Part shown: in pieces, positions 1-11,139 of the stretch
How the letters are laid out: each line of letters begins with the position of its first letter
Position numbering within the stretch: the first letter of the stretch is position 1
NCBI GenBank assembly: GCA_051453625.1
Contig: JBOZIK010000001.1
Coordinates: 41,109,519-41,171,717, forward strand
Direction: 5' to 3'
DNA length: 62,199 nucleotides
Source of the DNA: Welwitschia mirabilis
Taxonomy: Eukaryota > Gnetophyta > Gnetopsida > Welwitschiales
Position numbers and translations under genes: made by a program
The notes under the pieces: generated by a model
Told to the model about the DNA's origin: nothing
What the model saw: only the letters and a program-made list of their open reading frames with translations
Databases searched by the model: none

Positions 1-600
1 AATGAAGGTCAAAATTGAAAGTTACTTAGAAATGGACTCATCTGGTTTTACCCATAAAGTTATCGAAATCTCTAAAATTGAAATGATAAAGTGGAAATAC
101 TAAAAGTTTTATTTCTTTTTCCATGATGAGTGGAGTGCAACCACTGTGAGAGGAGTAAGGACCTGTGAAGCATGGCCAACTGACTCCTCAGTGGAGTTTC
201 CACAGCTGCTATATTACACTACCAAAGGCTTCTCTCAGAAATATTTGCCCTGGTGTACTTGCAGTAGGACATCATGGTGGCCATATCTATAAGATACATA
301 ATAGACATATCATGGCCGTTATTTCACTTTTTCTTTTTATCTCCTTTTGTTTTTTTTAATAAAATTCCCACATAATCATACACTTAAGAAAGATGAAGGT
401 GAATAAGTGAGATAAAAGACAGAAAAGAACACTCTGAGATAACCTAATATTTAGATATCATTGAAGAAAACACAAGAAACTAAGACATCTTCCTTTGAGT
501 AAAGTTCATAGACATGGGAATATCTCAAGATTGGGTGAATCTAATCTTATCATATATAGGTCAGGTAATGTGATACCATTTTTTTGTAAATAATATATAC
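1..600 (-). mobile_element. Gypsy 3' noncoding remnant
   Basis: This stretch holds two blocks, about 125-300 and 470-570, that recur elsewhere: at 4030-4180, at 18430-18520 continued at 28026-28330, and in the opposite orientation at 43568-43990. In the better preserved copies the block lies between integrase and the 3' LTR of a gypsy element, so this is read as the same 3' noncoding part of a minus-strand element cut off by the window edge. No protein is supported here; the short open frame at 165-359 lies inside the repeated noncoding block. Confidence 0.6.
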
Positions 601-672
601 CAAATTACTAATCATGATTCTAGAAATTATGAAAAATTCTAGTTATATGTCTTTATTCATTGGTATTATTCC

Positions 673-927
673 CTACACTACCACCCTTTTCAAAATACTC
701 ATGCTTAGATTGATTTCTTTCTTTATACTAGTATTGTCAATGGATTTTTTGTCAAGTGGTAGATGCAACATTTCTTTGATATCTTCAGGGGTAATTACTA
801 TTCTCTTATTTTCCATAATTGTTTCTAGTATGTCTTTAGCATCATTAATTTTTAAATTCTTGTAAAATTCATATGTAGATTCTAAGAAAAACCTATCAGT
901 CATAGTGGACCACTCATACCACCTCAT
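673..927 (-). pseudogene. Fragment of a transposon accessory ORF
   Basis: An 84-codon minus-strand frame with the segment EFYKNLKINDAKDI, then a Lys/Arg-rich stretch and ITPEDIKEMLHLPL. This layout (a 'reFYaNL' motif, a short basic strand, then a helix ending in L.LP) resembles the N-terminal part of the domain annotated in plants as 'putative plant transposon protein', which sits next to pol in some LTR elements. It lies beside a gypsy 3' block on the same strand, which fits an accessory ORF of that element. The match is from memory of the family pattern, not a search. It has no intact start context and could instead be a chance frame in AT-rich DNA. Confidence 0.4.
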
Positions 928-950
928 CTCAACAATCCTATTTGAATCCT

Positions 951-1906
951 ATTAAGTAGGGATCTAAAAGAACTTATACAAAATTCAATGAAGAAATAAT
1001 CTTACATTCTATTAAAGTTTTACTAGTGTTAAAGTTAGGTATGGAAAAATGTTCTTAGAAAATAAATTTTTGTAATAAATAACATTTGAAAAATAGCTTA
1101 CTAAGTAAAACATTTCTTTCTAAAACTATAAAATTTCATTTTTGGAAATTTAAAGGTATTACATTTATTGAATTTACTTAACTCTTTTCTCATGTGAAAT
1201 TGGGATGCTCTTGAATGCTCAAATTAAAGTATTGACAATACCGCAAATTTTTACTTAAAGATATTTTGCAATTGCTTAAGAGACTGAATATAAAAAAGCA
1301 CTTAAACATGATAAGGTAAAATGCAAGGGTGAAAGTAAAATTTACTAACTTATTTCCCACTTAAATAGGTAAAAACTCATACTTACTATTATATTAAGTT
1401 TGCACATATAAGGAGTAAATGAGAATTTTTACTAAAAATAAAATAGATGGAACTAGAATTACTTCATACTTTGTTGATGCTAGAAAATAAAATGACACAT
1501 TGGTAAGATAAAGAATAGTGAAATCTACTAAGTTGGAATTGATGTGATGGATGCTGATATGGTTAAAACAATTTGAAACTAACATTGTAGTAGGGATCAT
1601 AGAGAACGAGGAGGGATCATTATGAATTAATTAGTGGAATGCTAAAGGAATATAAAGGCATATTTAAATAGTAATCAATTTTTTAACACTAGGTTTAATG
1701 AGGATCATTGAGAGTACTATTGAATCCATTGTAAAGCTAGTCAAAAGAGTTTGAAGGTGCTTCAAATTCTAACTATTATTATTATGAAAGTAAGTAATAA
1801 TTAAAAAATGAAGTCATAGGATAGAGTTATAATGGAAACTTAAGGGGGGAAGGTCATCAAGAAGAAGACCTTCCCTTTTAGAAGCAAGTTTAAGAAGGAA
1901 ATGTTA
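951..1906. other. AT-rich DNA, nothing recognised
   Basis: No frame with recognisable protein motifs, no repeat shared with the rest of the window and no RNA gene seen. The 68-codon minus-strand frame at 1394-1600 has no family features. Confidence 0.5.
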
Positions 1907-2328
1907 AGTTAAAATTTGATTCAAAGCTTTAGCTTTAGAATGGTATCAATTAATTTTTCAAACTTACATGTTAATGACTGGGTTTGAAATCCAACTTAAA
2001 GTTTCAAGTTTAGGTTAGTATCAGTCAACCAAGCGATTTTTTATTTTTCTTATAGGATGAATAAGTAATCGAGTTGGATCAAAGTCCAATTTGAGGTTTT
2101 AACTTTGATTTGGTATTAGTTAATCATGTGATCGTGTTTTCTTATAGGTTTTTAAAGCACAAGAATATAAATGAATTGACATGAGATTTAACTCAAATAT
2201 TTGACTTTGAGTTGGTGTCAACCAAAAAAATTTCAAATTCCCATCATAATGGTTTGATATAAAATCTAATCCAAAGCTTTTCCTTTGGATTAGTATCAAT
2301 TAATTAGGTAATCTTTGTTTTCAAGGCC
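1907..2328 (+). repeat. Diverged tandem repeat, five units of 73-102 bp
   Basis: Five consecutive units start near 1907, 1980, 2070, 2172 and 2251. Each has the order 'gtttga-a-aaatc-aa-y', 'aaagctttaactttg', then 'ttggtatcaattaa', followed by a variable tail, twice with 'cttatagg'. Units differ at many positions and in length, so this is an old minisatellite. A partial sixth core may lie near 2580-2610. No coding function is seen. Confidence 0.6.
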
Positions 2329-2978
2329 TTTTTTATGATGATATTTTATTAGAAGGAAAAACATCGATAACTTTGAATTTTTTATTCTCCTCTTGAAATA
2401 AAATAAATAAAAACAAAATTCTTTTCTCTGTTATTAAATGTGGTCTAAAAGTCTTCTTTTGATCAAAAGTATTCACAAAGTTTTTAGTAATTACTTGCTA
2501 AGGCAATTTATGATGATAAAGATTGGTGGGTTTTTATAATGTTATTGAGCTTAGGAAAACTAAGCTAATCATTAATCAATTTGAAGTTTTAACTTTGAAT
2601 TAAAACTTGAGCAGTTTTCGATTCCTCGATTCCTCTCTTACTCCAAGATTGATGTTGACACTTGGCACACTTAAGCTATTGGCTGAATAGATATGTAGCT
2701 TTTACATAGTCCTTTACTTCAATATTAAACATGTGTGTACTAGGTAATTTAATATGAGTTATACTTATCAAACATGATAGTAAGACTTATTCCATAAGTA
2801 TCATTCTTTTCATGTTAATCATCCATCATTCTCCACTTGAGCTTTAAAATTCCTTTACTTAATCATCTTTTCTCAATTAATCCTTATGACTTGCACTTCT
2901 CTTTACTCTCCCATTGCTACCTCTATTGTTAAGAAGGTAAAACATTACTTGTTAAATTTGGGTTACACATAGATAGAT

Positions 2979-3540
2979 ATGTGCATTAGTAGTGTAGATT
3001 CTCACTCACCTCAAATTTTTGTAAGATCAAAAAATAAGGTACAACAGTACTTATACTATGATTACAAATTAATTACTGAGATCTTAGATACCTTAGATTC
3101 CTTTATCAATAAGGCTAATAAAGATCATTTTGGAAATGATATCATTCCTCTAGGTTTTGGTCCCATGATTGATTACATGGTAGGTGAGTGTCTGAGGATG
3201 AGAACTGAAGAACTTCATTAATAACTCAATTATGAGAACTTAACCTATGGCGTATCTGTGGATCAGTTAGCTAGAAAGATGTAAGTGATAGAGAAAAGGA
3301 TTAATCAGCTTCAAGGCATAAACCCTATCCTTAGTCTTATTGCATTAAGTTTTAATAAGAAGAAAATAAAGAAGACAATATGAAATACTAAGCCTTATCA
3401 AAACTTTTAACTAGCCCACCCAGAAGAGATTAATATGCTGTTTGAATCTCTAAGTGAGATGCATCTACTGCCATCTAGTAAGAATTTTGTGTGATCATCT
3501 TCCCATATTAGGAATTTTTACAAGAAAAACAAGATTTTTG
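2979..3540 (+). pseudogene. Decayed ORF of unknown family
   Basis: One frame stays protein-like over about 185 codons with only a few stops: an intact 80-codon opening (2979-3221), then segments such as QLARKM, EKRINQLQGINPI and HPEEINMLFESLSEMHLLPS. The middle part could form a short coiled coil. I do not recognise the family. The position near gypsy remnants suggests a transposon accessory protein, but a decayed host gene is equally possible. Stops near 3219, 3282, 3379 and 3492 make it non-functional as it stands. Confidence 0.4.
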
Positions 3541-4029
3541 GGTGCTTCAAAAATTGAGTTGTTTGATTTATTTGCTTAGTAACTTGAGTATTATCTTTAC
3601 TTTTATTTTTACAATTGTTCTAATAAACTTTTTTAATTAATAATATTTTTGATTTTTATTTCAAATAAAGTTATCTTATACTATTTTTATTTTATTATGT
3701 ATATATCAATTCCGTTAAAGAGAATTCAAACTAAGCAATTATTAAATTATTAAGATAATGTAAAATGATTTTAAAACTTTAAAGATTTTCCTTATCTCCA
3801 ACAGAATTTAGTAATNNNNNNNNNNNNNNNNNNNNNNNNNNNNNNNNNNNNNNNNNNNNNNNNNNNNNNNNNNNNNNNNNNNNNNNNNNNNNNNNNNNNN
3901 NNNNNNNNNNNNNNNNNNNNNNNNNNNNNNNNNNNNNNNNNNNNNNNNNNNNNNNNNNNNNNNNNNNNNNNNNNNNNNNNNNNNNNNNNNNNNNNNNNNN
4001 NNNNNNNNNNNNNNNNNNNNNNNNNNNNN
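3541..4029. other. AT-rich DNA and 214-N gap (3816-4029)
   Basis: About 275 bases of low-complexity AT-rich DNA followed by a gap. The open frames that span the gap consist mainly of unknown residues and are not genes. Confidence 0.8.
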
Positions 4030-4499
4030 AATAATGAGGAGAGTACAACCACTATCAGAGGAGTAAGGACCCAGATTATGGCTAACTAATCCTTCAATGA
4101 AGTTCTTATAGATACCATATTGCATTACCAAAGGCCCCTCTTGGGAATATTTACCTAGGTGCCCTAGCGATAGAATACTGTGATGTTCTCTTTCTCTCTT
4201 TCTTTTTTTCTTTTTTTAATATATAGTAGAAGGTAATTTCTCTTATGTTGGAACATGTCTTATTAATCTTTTTAATAAAGATAATGTACAATCCCATATT
4301 AAAGACTTACCAAATTAGCTCCTTAATTTATAATCATTACATTTACCTTAAACAATCTAATGAATTGGTAGTCTAAATAAGATTTAGATAAATGACATGT
4401 CCTTTATTATCTAATATTGAAATTTATTTTTTAAGTAGAGTGGAAGTATTCTTTCCATTCTATTAGGGTTTTTAAAATAGTTTAGCATTAATTTATGAT

Positions 4500-5560
4500 A
4501 ATAGTATATTCTCATCGTTTTACTTGTTAATGTGATAGGTTACTTTTACATTAATATTGTATATTTTTATGGCTTTATTTCCTAGAATTTTTATTATGGT
4601 ATAGGGTCCAGTTAATTCTTTTATATTTCTATTATAAATGAATTTTCTTAAAGTCATATAATAATATAGATTCTTCTACATTAAAATTTATTTTTCTAAT
4701 TCTATTATCATGATATATTTTAGTTTGTAAAAGTTCTTTATGTAAAAAAGATTCTTTTTTTTTTCCTATTTTTATCTAAAATATTCATGTTTTTTTACCA
4801 ATTCTATTTGAATTGTACCTAATTCACATTTTAATTCTTTAGTCAATTTAAATGTCTTTATCCTAAATTCAATTAGTAAAATAACCCTTTTTCCATAGAC
4901 TAATTCATATGGATTAAATCCTATGGTATGTCTTCAAGTTATTCTATAAGACCATAGAGCTTTATTTAATTTATCAATCCAATCTATTTTCTTATTATCT
5001 ATGACTTTAGTTATTATTTTATTTAGTTATCTATTAGTTACTTTATCTTAATTATTAGATTAATAATAATAGGTAGTATAGGGTTTATGGTGGATTCCAA
5101 ATTTGGTCAAACATTTCTTGAATACTTCATTAGTGAAATGAGTTCCTATATTAGATATGAGACTTTGGGAGGCTCCAAACCAATAGATAATTTTTCTAAG
5201 AAAAAAATTAACTATGGTTTGGGAAGAATAATTAGTCATAGACTCATCCTCTTTAGTGAAGTAATCAACATAGACCAAAATATATCTTTTTCCAAAGGAT
5301 GACGGATTGATAAGTCCAATGAAATTCATTCTCTAAACATCAAAAGGTTCAATTATTTAAATCTATTATTGTGACATTTTTATTCTTTGGCTATCAAATC
5401 TTGAATATAAGCATTTGAATATTTGAATATGATGGGCCAGTAGTATCCCATATGAAGAACTTTTATTCTTATTCTTCTTGCATCTTAATGTTCTTCTCCT
5501 TCTCCTTTATGAGCTTTGTTTAAGATCTTATATTGTAGGTTTTCTTCTATACATCTTCTG
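4500..5560 (-). pseudogene. G1 integrase remnant
   Basis: Integrase would join element cDNA to the host chromosome. Reading the minus strand from 5560 down, one sees the end of the zinc-binding region (GYYWP near 5430-5470), the catalytic core in an open stretch at 5060-5329 (NFIGLINPSSFGKRYILVYV, then DYFTK, then HFTNEVF with FGIHH), a segment with ALWSYRITRRHTIGFNPYEL near 4890-4990, and a C-terminal barrel part with GPYTIIKILGNKAIKIYNIN near 4545-4610. Stops and frame changes interrupt it. Order and motifs are those of plant gypsy integrases; the finer Athila label is inferred from the RT half. Confidence 0.85.
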
Positions 5561-5599
5561 ATAAGATGAGCTTTGAATTTTCTATATAACATCTTATCA

Positions 5600-6459
5600 T
5601 GAAAAATATAATCTCTATATTTACTTAATAATCATTTCCTTTTATACTAATTTATAAAAGATGATAGTTTTTTGTTAATAAAAAGGTTAACTATATTAGC
5701 ATATCGTGGATTTGTTCTTACTTAAAAAAGATGTTTATCTAAAAACTCATCCCTTATGCTTATTTGTTTTTCATTTGGAAATCCTAAGCTTGATGTGATC
5801 TACTACCACATTCTTTATCCCTTTCTTATAAATACTTTTTAAATTAAACTTCTACATTAATAGTATCCATATCATAATTCTCAAGTTTACTTATTTCTTA
5901 TTTATTAAAAATATAATAGCATTATAGCCAACATGAACTCTCAATTCATAACTAAAAATATAATGCTTAAATTTTTCTAATCTCGTCATCACTGTTAACA
6001 AACCGTTTTCTATTACAGTGTAATTTGTTAAGCTAGTTTAAAGTTTTTAATAATATAAGTAATGGCATAAGGTTTATTATCTTCATATTTTTATCCTAAA
6101 ACTACTCTTATAGCATGACTAGATGCATCAGACATAATGTAAAATGGTCTTGTCAAATTTAGTCTTTGCAAAATAAGTGCTGATAAAAGTTTATCCTTTA
6201 AGGTTTGGTAAGCATTTTAACATTCATTAGTCTAGTCATTTTCCACATCCTTTTATGAAAGATTACTCAAAGATTTATCAATTTTATTGAGGTTGGATAT
6301 GAATATTAGAATATCCAACATATTCTAGGGAAGATCTTAATTCTTTTAGTTTGATTATTGTTAGAATATATTTTATAGATTTAATTTCTTATTCATTAAT
6401 TTTAATCCCTTTTTGAGATATCTTATATCCTAGTACTATGTTTTCTGTCATCATAAGAT
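5600..6459 (-). pseudogene. G1 RT end and RNase H remnant
   Basis: At 6459 the frame reads into ENIVLGYKISQKGIKIN, the segment of gypsy RT after the catalytic palm, directly continuing the RT at 15141. RNase H follows with MSDASSHAIRVVLG near 6100-6145 (usual form: CDAS..AvGavLgQ; here the leading Cys is Ser) and YAITYIIKNF. RNase H removes the RNA template during reverse transcription. Many stops; non-functional. Confidence 0.8.
6455..6459. repeat. Target site duplication of C1, left
   Basis: AAGAT directly before the TG of the 5' LTR, repeated as AAGAT right after the 3' LTR at 15141-15145. Five bases is the normal Ty1/copia duplication length. Confidence 0.9.
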
Positions 6460-6629
6460 TGTTAGATTATATTTGCCAATTGATGTCAAACTAATATCCC
6501 TTATGTAGTGAAAATGTTATATCTTTTGTGTAGATGGGATTGAGTTCTTTCAGGTTAAAAGAATTAGACTAAAATATTCACTAGAAGTCTATTGAGTTAA
6601 TTTACCTCTAGTGGGGGTTAATAAGATCT

Positions 6630-6985
6630 TAAAGGGGTTGATTGCACCTGAAGCTATCAAACGAAAAGAACTACAACTAGAGGGTCTGACTGGATTCTAA
6701 TGGGGTTAACTAAATTTATAACCTAGAAGTAAGTATCCCTGAACTAAATGGAAAGGGATGGACTGGATTTTGATGGGGTCAATCAGATTTGAGAAGCTGA
6801 CAGGCAATAGTTCTAGAACAAGAGGTAAGAGATCGACCAGAACCAGGATGGACCCAAATGGGGTTGACGAGACTTGAAGACATAAAAACCTAGGATGACC
6901 AAATTTCTCTCTTGGATGACTAGAGTAATTCATGGCATCACATGGGATCAACCGGATTTTTGAGGGGTTGACCAGATGGTGTGAA
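6630..6985 (+). promoter_or_regulatory. U3 motif array of C1
   Basis: Roughly ten irregularly spaced copies of a GGGGTyGACCrGAt-like motif, for example at 6633, 6704, 6776, 6830, 6858, 6946 and 6965. The core is a degenerate GGTCGACC palindrome. The 3' LTR has the matching array at about 13975-14370, including GATCGACC twice. Placement upstream of the TATA box suggests cis-regulatory sites; function is inferred. Confidence 0.6.
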
Positions 6986-7090
6986 AAGAAAAATTTCTAA
7001 ACATTATGTATCTATTTCCTAGCCATTTTCTAGCCATTTATATCTATTGGAAATATAATTCATTTGTAATAAATACTATTAGTCCTTCAT

Positions 7091-7099
7091 TATAAATAG
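7091..7099 (+). promoter_or_regulatory. TATA box of C1 5' LTR
   Basis: TATAAATAG, also present in the duplicated LTR part (8135-8143) and the 3' LTR (14491-14499). It marks the likely U3/R boundary region. Confidence 0.7.
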
Positions 7100-7747
7100 A
7101 TATGTTATTATTTTCCTAGAGATCTTTTTGGCATCATTCCTATTTGACTATATTACTGTGGATCTGAAAGATCAAGTTGTGATTTCTCATTCATGTATCA
7201 TTGTATTGCTTCACATTTGACTTAAGGAGATTCATCATTAACACAAGCACTTCATTCTTGTTAGATCTAAGAGCTTCATTATTGTGATCTACTAAAGAAG
7301 AACACCATTCATTGTACTGCTACAGAATGTGTGATATTTATGCAATCAAGGAACCACCACATCACTACTTCCTTCCAATAGATTGAGACTTGCCCTATAA
7401 AAGTCCATTGTAAAGGTTGAGACTTAGCCTATAAAAGTCTACTTGTAAGGATTATAGGTGAACCTAAAAAACCTATGGAGTAATAAAGGTCTGAGATTGA
7501 GCTTGAAAGAAGCTAATTGTAGAGAGTGGAGTAGGGGATTTTCCAAACCACTATAAAACTGTTGTGCATCTAAATTAGTAGTTTGTGCATTTTATTTCTT
7601 ATTTTCAAAACTCTATTATTTTATGCATATTCTTGAATTGGTTATTTTCATATACAAGCTGTATTTTAGATAGATTTATTTTTAGTTTTGTGCTAAGTTT
7701 TAAAAGAACCTATTCATATCCTCTTTAGGGTTCCTGCTCCTATCATT

Positions 7748-7759
7748 TGGTATCAGAGC
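7748..7759 (+). promoter_or_regulatory. C1 primer binding site 1
   Basis: TGGTATCAGAGC two bases after the LTR end. It is complementary to the 3' end of plant initiator-Met tRNA, the usual primer of copia elements. Confidence 0.9.
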
Positions 7760-7903
7760 CAGGTTAAGTCATTTTCTTAGATCTTAACTGATTAGACTTA
7801 GAATCCTTCAATGGCCACTTTTCTTGATGAGTTTTTAAGTATGTCCTCCTTAAATACTTATGTCTTTATCTATTTCTGCTAGATATTATATGGTTATATT
7901 ATA

Positions 7904-8940
7904 TGGACCCAAATGGGGTTGACGAGACTTGAAGACATAAAAACCTAGGGCGACCAAATTTCTCTCTTAGATGACTAGAGTAATTCATGGCATCACATGG
8001 GGTCAACCGGATTTTTGAGGGGTCAACCAGATGGTGTGAAAAGAAAAATTTCTAAACATTATGTATCTATTTCCTAGCCATTTATATCTATTAGAGGTAT
8101 AAATCATTTATAATAAATACTATTAGTCCTTAATTATAAATAGATATGTTATTATTGACCTAGAGATCTTTTTGGCATCATTCCTATTTGATTATATTAC
8201 TGTGAATCTGAAAGATTAAGTTGTGATTTCTCATTCGTGTATCATTGTATTGCTTCACATTTGACTTGAGGAGATTCATCATTAATACAAGCACTTCATT
8301 CTTGTTAGATCTAAGAGCTTCATTATTGTGATCTACTAAAGAAGAGCACCATTCATTGTACTGCTATAGAATGTGTGATATTTATGCAATCAAGGAATCA
8401 CCACATCACTACTTCCTTCCAATAGATTGAGACTTGCCCTATAAAAGTCCATTATAAAGGTTAAGACTTAGCCTATAAAAGTCTACTTGTAAGGATTATA
8501 GGTGAACCTAAAAAACCTATGAAGTAACAGAGATCTGAGATCGAGCTTAAAAGAAGCTAATTGTAGAGAGTGGAGTAGGGGATTTCTCAAACCATTATAA
8601 AACTGTTGTACATCTAAATTGGTAGTTTGTGCATTTTATTTCTTGATTTTAAAACTCTGTTATTTTATTCATATTATTTAATTGGTTATTTTCATATACA
8701 AGCTGTATTTTAGATATATTTATTTTTAGTTTTGTGCTAAGTTTTTAAAAGAACCTATTCACCTCCTCTTTAGGGTTCCTGCTCCTATCATTTGGTATCA
8801 GAGTCAAGTTAAGTCATTTTCTTAGATCTTAACCAATTAGACTTAGAACCCTTCAATGGCCACTTTTTTTGATGAGTTTTTAAGTATGTCCTCCTTAAAT
8901 ACTTATGTCTTTTTCTATTTCTGCTAGATATTATATGGTT
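7904..8940 (+). repeat. Internal direct duplication of LTR part plus PBS
   Basis: The segment 6849-about 7895 (second half of the LTR with TATA box, PBS, leader and first Gag codons) is repeated in tandem from 7904 to about 8940, with an offset of about 1045-1055. The copies differ at scattered sites (for example CAGAGCCAGG versus CAGAGTCAAG after the PBS), so the duplication is not recent. It places a second TATA box (8135) and second PBS (8793) inside the element. Confidence 0.9.
8793..8804 (+). promoter_or_regulatory. C1 primer binding site 2
   Basis: TGGTATCAGAGT, the duplicated PBS with one change at its last base. It lies next to the shortened gag. Confidence 0.8.
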
Positions 8941-9099
8941 AAATTTTTAAGCAGATTACAACAAGTGAAAACTCACAAGAATAGAGTAAAAGAGATAAAA
9001 GAAATGCTCTAGAATAAGATAAAAAAAAAGAGGCTATCTTTTATGGATTTTGTGCCTCCATTATAGAATGTGCTAAACTCTTCAATCTATGATGATGAT

Positions 9100-9660
9100 G
9101 AAATGAAAAATAAAAATCAAGAAGATTTAGAAAAAACTTATTAACATTTGTATCAAAAGTGAAAACTCGCTAAGGATAAATGACTTGAACAAGGTTATAA
9201 AATCCCTTAACAAGAAAAAGGATGATTTGAAATCAAGTTTTAAGAGAGCCAAATCCAAAAATGTCAATCTCACTTTATATGTAAAAGAATTATCTTATTT
9301 CATTAATAAGTTTTTAGGTGGATCTACCAAATTAGAACAAATGCTTGGAGTTCAAAAAAAGATTGGAAGCAAATCAGGTATTGGGTTCATCTATCAGAAA
9401 TATTAAGCCCAAAAAAATCAGGTAACTATTTATAGTAATTATCTTTCAAAGGTTACTTATCATTTCTGTGAAAAAATAGGTAATTTAAAACTTAATTGTA
9501 ATGCTAAAAAACTAATGCTGTTTTCAAATTCAGTTAGTTCTTTCCCATTCAAGTTTATTTCCAAAAAGGATATACCACATAATTCTAAAAGGACTATGTG
9601 GGTAAAAGCTAATAATCTCAAAAGTTTATTGATTTAAACAACTTTCAAAGTCTTAAATAG
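9100..9660 (+). pseudogene. C1 gag remnant (C-terminal part)
   Basis: Gag would form the virus-like particle and bind element RNA. What remains is a Lys/Leu-rich coiled-coil segment (frame 9185-9406, with VIKSLNKKKDDLKSSFKRAK) and a CCHC zinc knuckle at about 9458-9502 read as YHFCEKIGNLKLNC: the first Cys is replaced by Tyr and the His by Asn. The large UBN2-type N-terminal domain seen in C2 and C3 is missing, apparently lost between the duplicated leader and 9100. A coiled coil near the Gag zinc knuckle is typical of Sireviruses. Confidence 0.75.
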
Positions 9661-10230
9661 CATAAGCTAGTATCTTGACAGTGGATGTTCGAGACACATG
9701 ACAGGAGATAAATCCAAAGTTAAACATCTATGCTACTTTAATGAAGGAGAAGTGACTTTTGAAGATAATAGAAGAGTAAAAATAGAAGGCATTAGAAGCG
9801 TTAGTGGAGATAACCTTCTTAGAATTAATGAAGTCTTATATGTAAGTGGTTTAAAGCATAATTTAATAAGCATTAGTTAAATTTATGACAAAGGTCACAA
9901 AGTAGTTTTTGAAAAATCAAAATATGAAATTGTTCATAAAAAATCAAACAATATGATTCTTATAGCTAGTAGAATAGATAATGTTTATAGCATAGATTAA
10001 TTATTTTCTCTGTGTTATTTTTTGAATGTTCCTTAAGATGAGTTGTGGCATAAACATTTAGGTTATGTTAATTATGATCAATTGAAAATGACTATTCGCA
10101 AGAATATCATTAGAGGAATTCCTAAGATAAACATATAAAAATAAGGGTTTTTTGATGCATGTTAAAAGGGAAAACAGATTAGGACCTCTTATAAAAGTAA
10201 AAGTCATGCTTCCACATCTGTGCCATTAAA
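9660..10230 (+). pseudogene. C1 protease and Gag-pre-integrase remnant
   Basis: The aspartic protease signature reads LDSGCSRHMTGDK at 9674-9715, with DSG as the catalytic triad, then an open stretch 9698-9880 ending in GLKHNLISIS. The pre-integrase zinc-binding region follows (ELWHKHLGYVNYDQL near 10040-10085, and DAC-KGKQIRTS near 10155-10190). The protease would cut the polyprotein. Several in-frame stops. Confidence 0.85.
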
Positions 10231-10945
10231 ACTCATTCATATAGATTTAAGTGGACCCACTTAAACTTGAAGTCTAGGTGAAAAATTTTATTTTATAACC
10301 ATGGTTGATGATTACTCTAGATATACTTGGATAGCCTTCTTGTTAAACAAATTTAAAGCTTATGAGCATTAGGTTTAAATGTATAAAAAGATTCAAAACA
10401 AAAAGGGTTATACCATAAAGAAAATGAGAAGTGATTATGGTGATAAATTTGAAAATCATTTCTTTGAGAAATATTATATTGAAAATGGTATTGATCATCA
10501 ATTTTTAGCTCTGAAAACATCACAACAAAATGGTATAGCTAAGAGAAAGAATAGAGTTCTTAAAGAAATGGCACAAAATATGTTGAATGACAAGGAAGTA
10601 CCTAAATCCTTTTGGGTTGAAGCAGTTAGAATAGCATGTTATATTATTAATAGAGTTTATCTCAAACCTGGTACTGAAAAAACTCCTTATGAGTTGTAGA
10701 ATGAAAGACAACCAAATATGTCATACTTTAAAGTCTTTGGAAGTAAATGCTATTTCCTAAAAGATAGAAAAAATTTGAATAAGTTTGAATCAAAAGCTAA
10801 TGAAGCTATCTTCTTAAGATACTCAACAAGAAGTAAAGTCTATTGTGTCTTCAATAAAAGAAGCTTAAAAGTAGAAGAGTCAATAAATGTACAAATTGAT
10901 GAGATTAAGTTAAAAGTTAGTGACATAGATAAAAAAAAATCATAA
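10230..10945 (+). pseudogene. C1 integrase remnant
   Basis: Copia integrase core: IHIDLSGP near 10235 (first catalytic Asp), MVDDYSRYTWIAFL near 10300-10342, RSDYGDKFEN near 10430 (second Asp), and LALKTSQQNGIAKRKNRVLK near 10507-10565 (catalytic Glu region altered). The open pieces 10379-10699 and 10718-10945 carry the C-terminal part with YFKVFGSKCYFLKDR. A TAG replaces the usual Trp after YEL, a G-to-A type loss. Confidence 0.88.
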
Positions 10946-11139
10946 CCCCAAGCATTTCCACAACAAATGAAGGTTCTACCAAATCAAATGAAATTCAAGT
11001 AAAAGAAAAAACTCTAAAAAAGCCTAAACTTCTTAAAGATCATCCAATAAAATTTGTCATTGGAGAAGTTAACTCAAAAGTAAAGACAAGAGATTCTATG
11101 AAAAATTTATGTGCTTATGTTTGTTATGTTTTAAAGATA

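Larger units (their letters stand above)
4030..6459 (-). mobile_element. G1 gypsy element, 3' half
   Basis: Minus-strand Ty3/gypsy, Athila-like. From 6459 downward it carries the end of RT, RNase H, integrase and the conserved 3' noncoding block (4030-4180). Its 5' half continues at 15141 on the far side of copia C1: the RT reading resumes across the junction, and the 5 bases AAGAT at 6455-6459 are repeated at 15141-15145. No 3' LTR of G1 is seen; it may be in the gap at 3816-4029 or lost. Confidence 0.8.
6460..7745 (+). repeat. C1 5' LTR
   Basis: Starts TGTTAGATT and ends CTCCTATCA, just before the primer site. U3 contains a repeated GGGGTTGACCAGAT-like motif between about 6630 and 6985. 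A TATA box lies at 7091-7099. The end carries a TTTAGGGTTCCTGC stretch comparable to the conserved CCTCTAGGG block near Sirevirus LTR ends. The minus-strand frame at 6706-6951 falls inside this LTR and is not a gene. Confidence 0.9.

Noticed and set aside
6706-6951. 81-codon minus-strand frame
   Set aside because: Entirely within the U3 of C1, opposite in strand to the element, with no family features.
7748-7780. tRNA gene suggested by initiator-Met sequence
   Set aside because: Only the 12-base primer complement is present; no cloverleaf. The same holds for 8793, 19803 and 34966.
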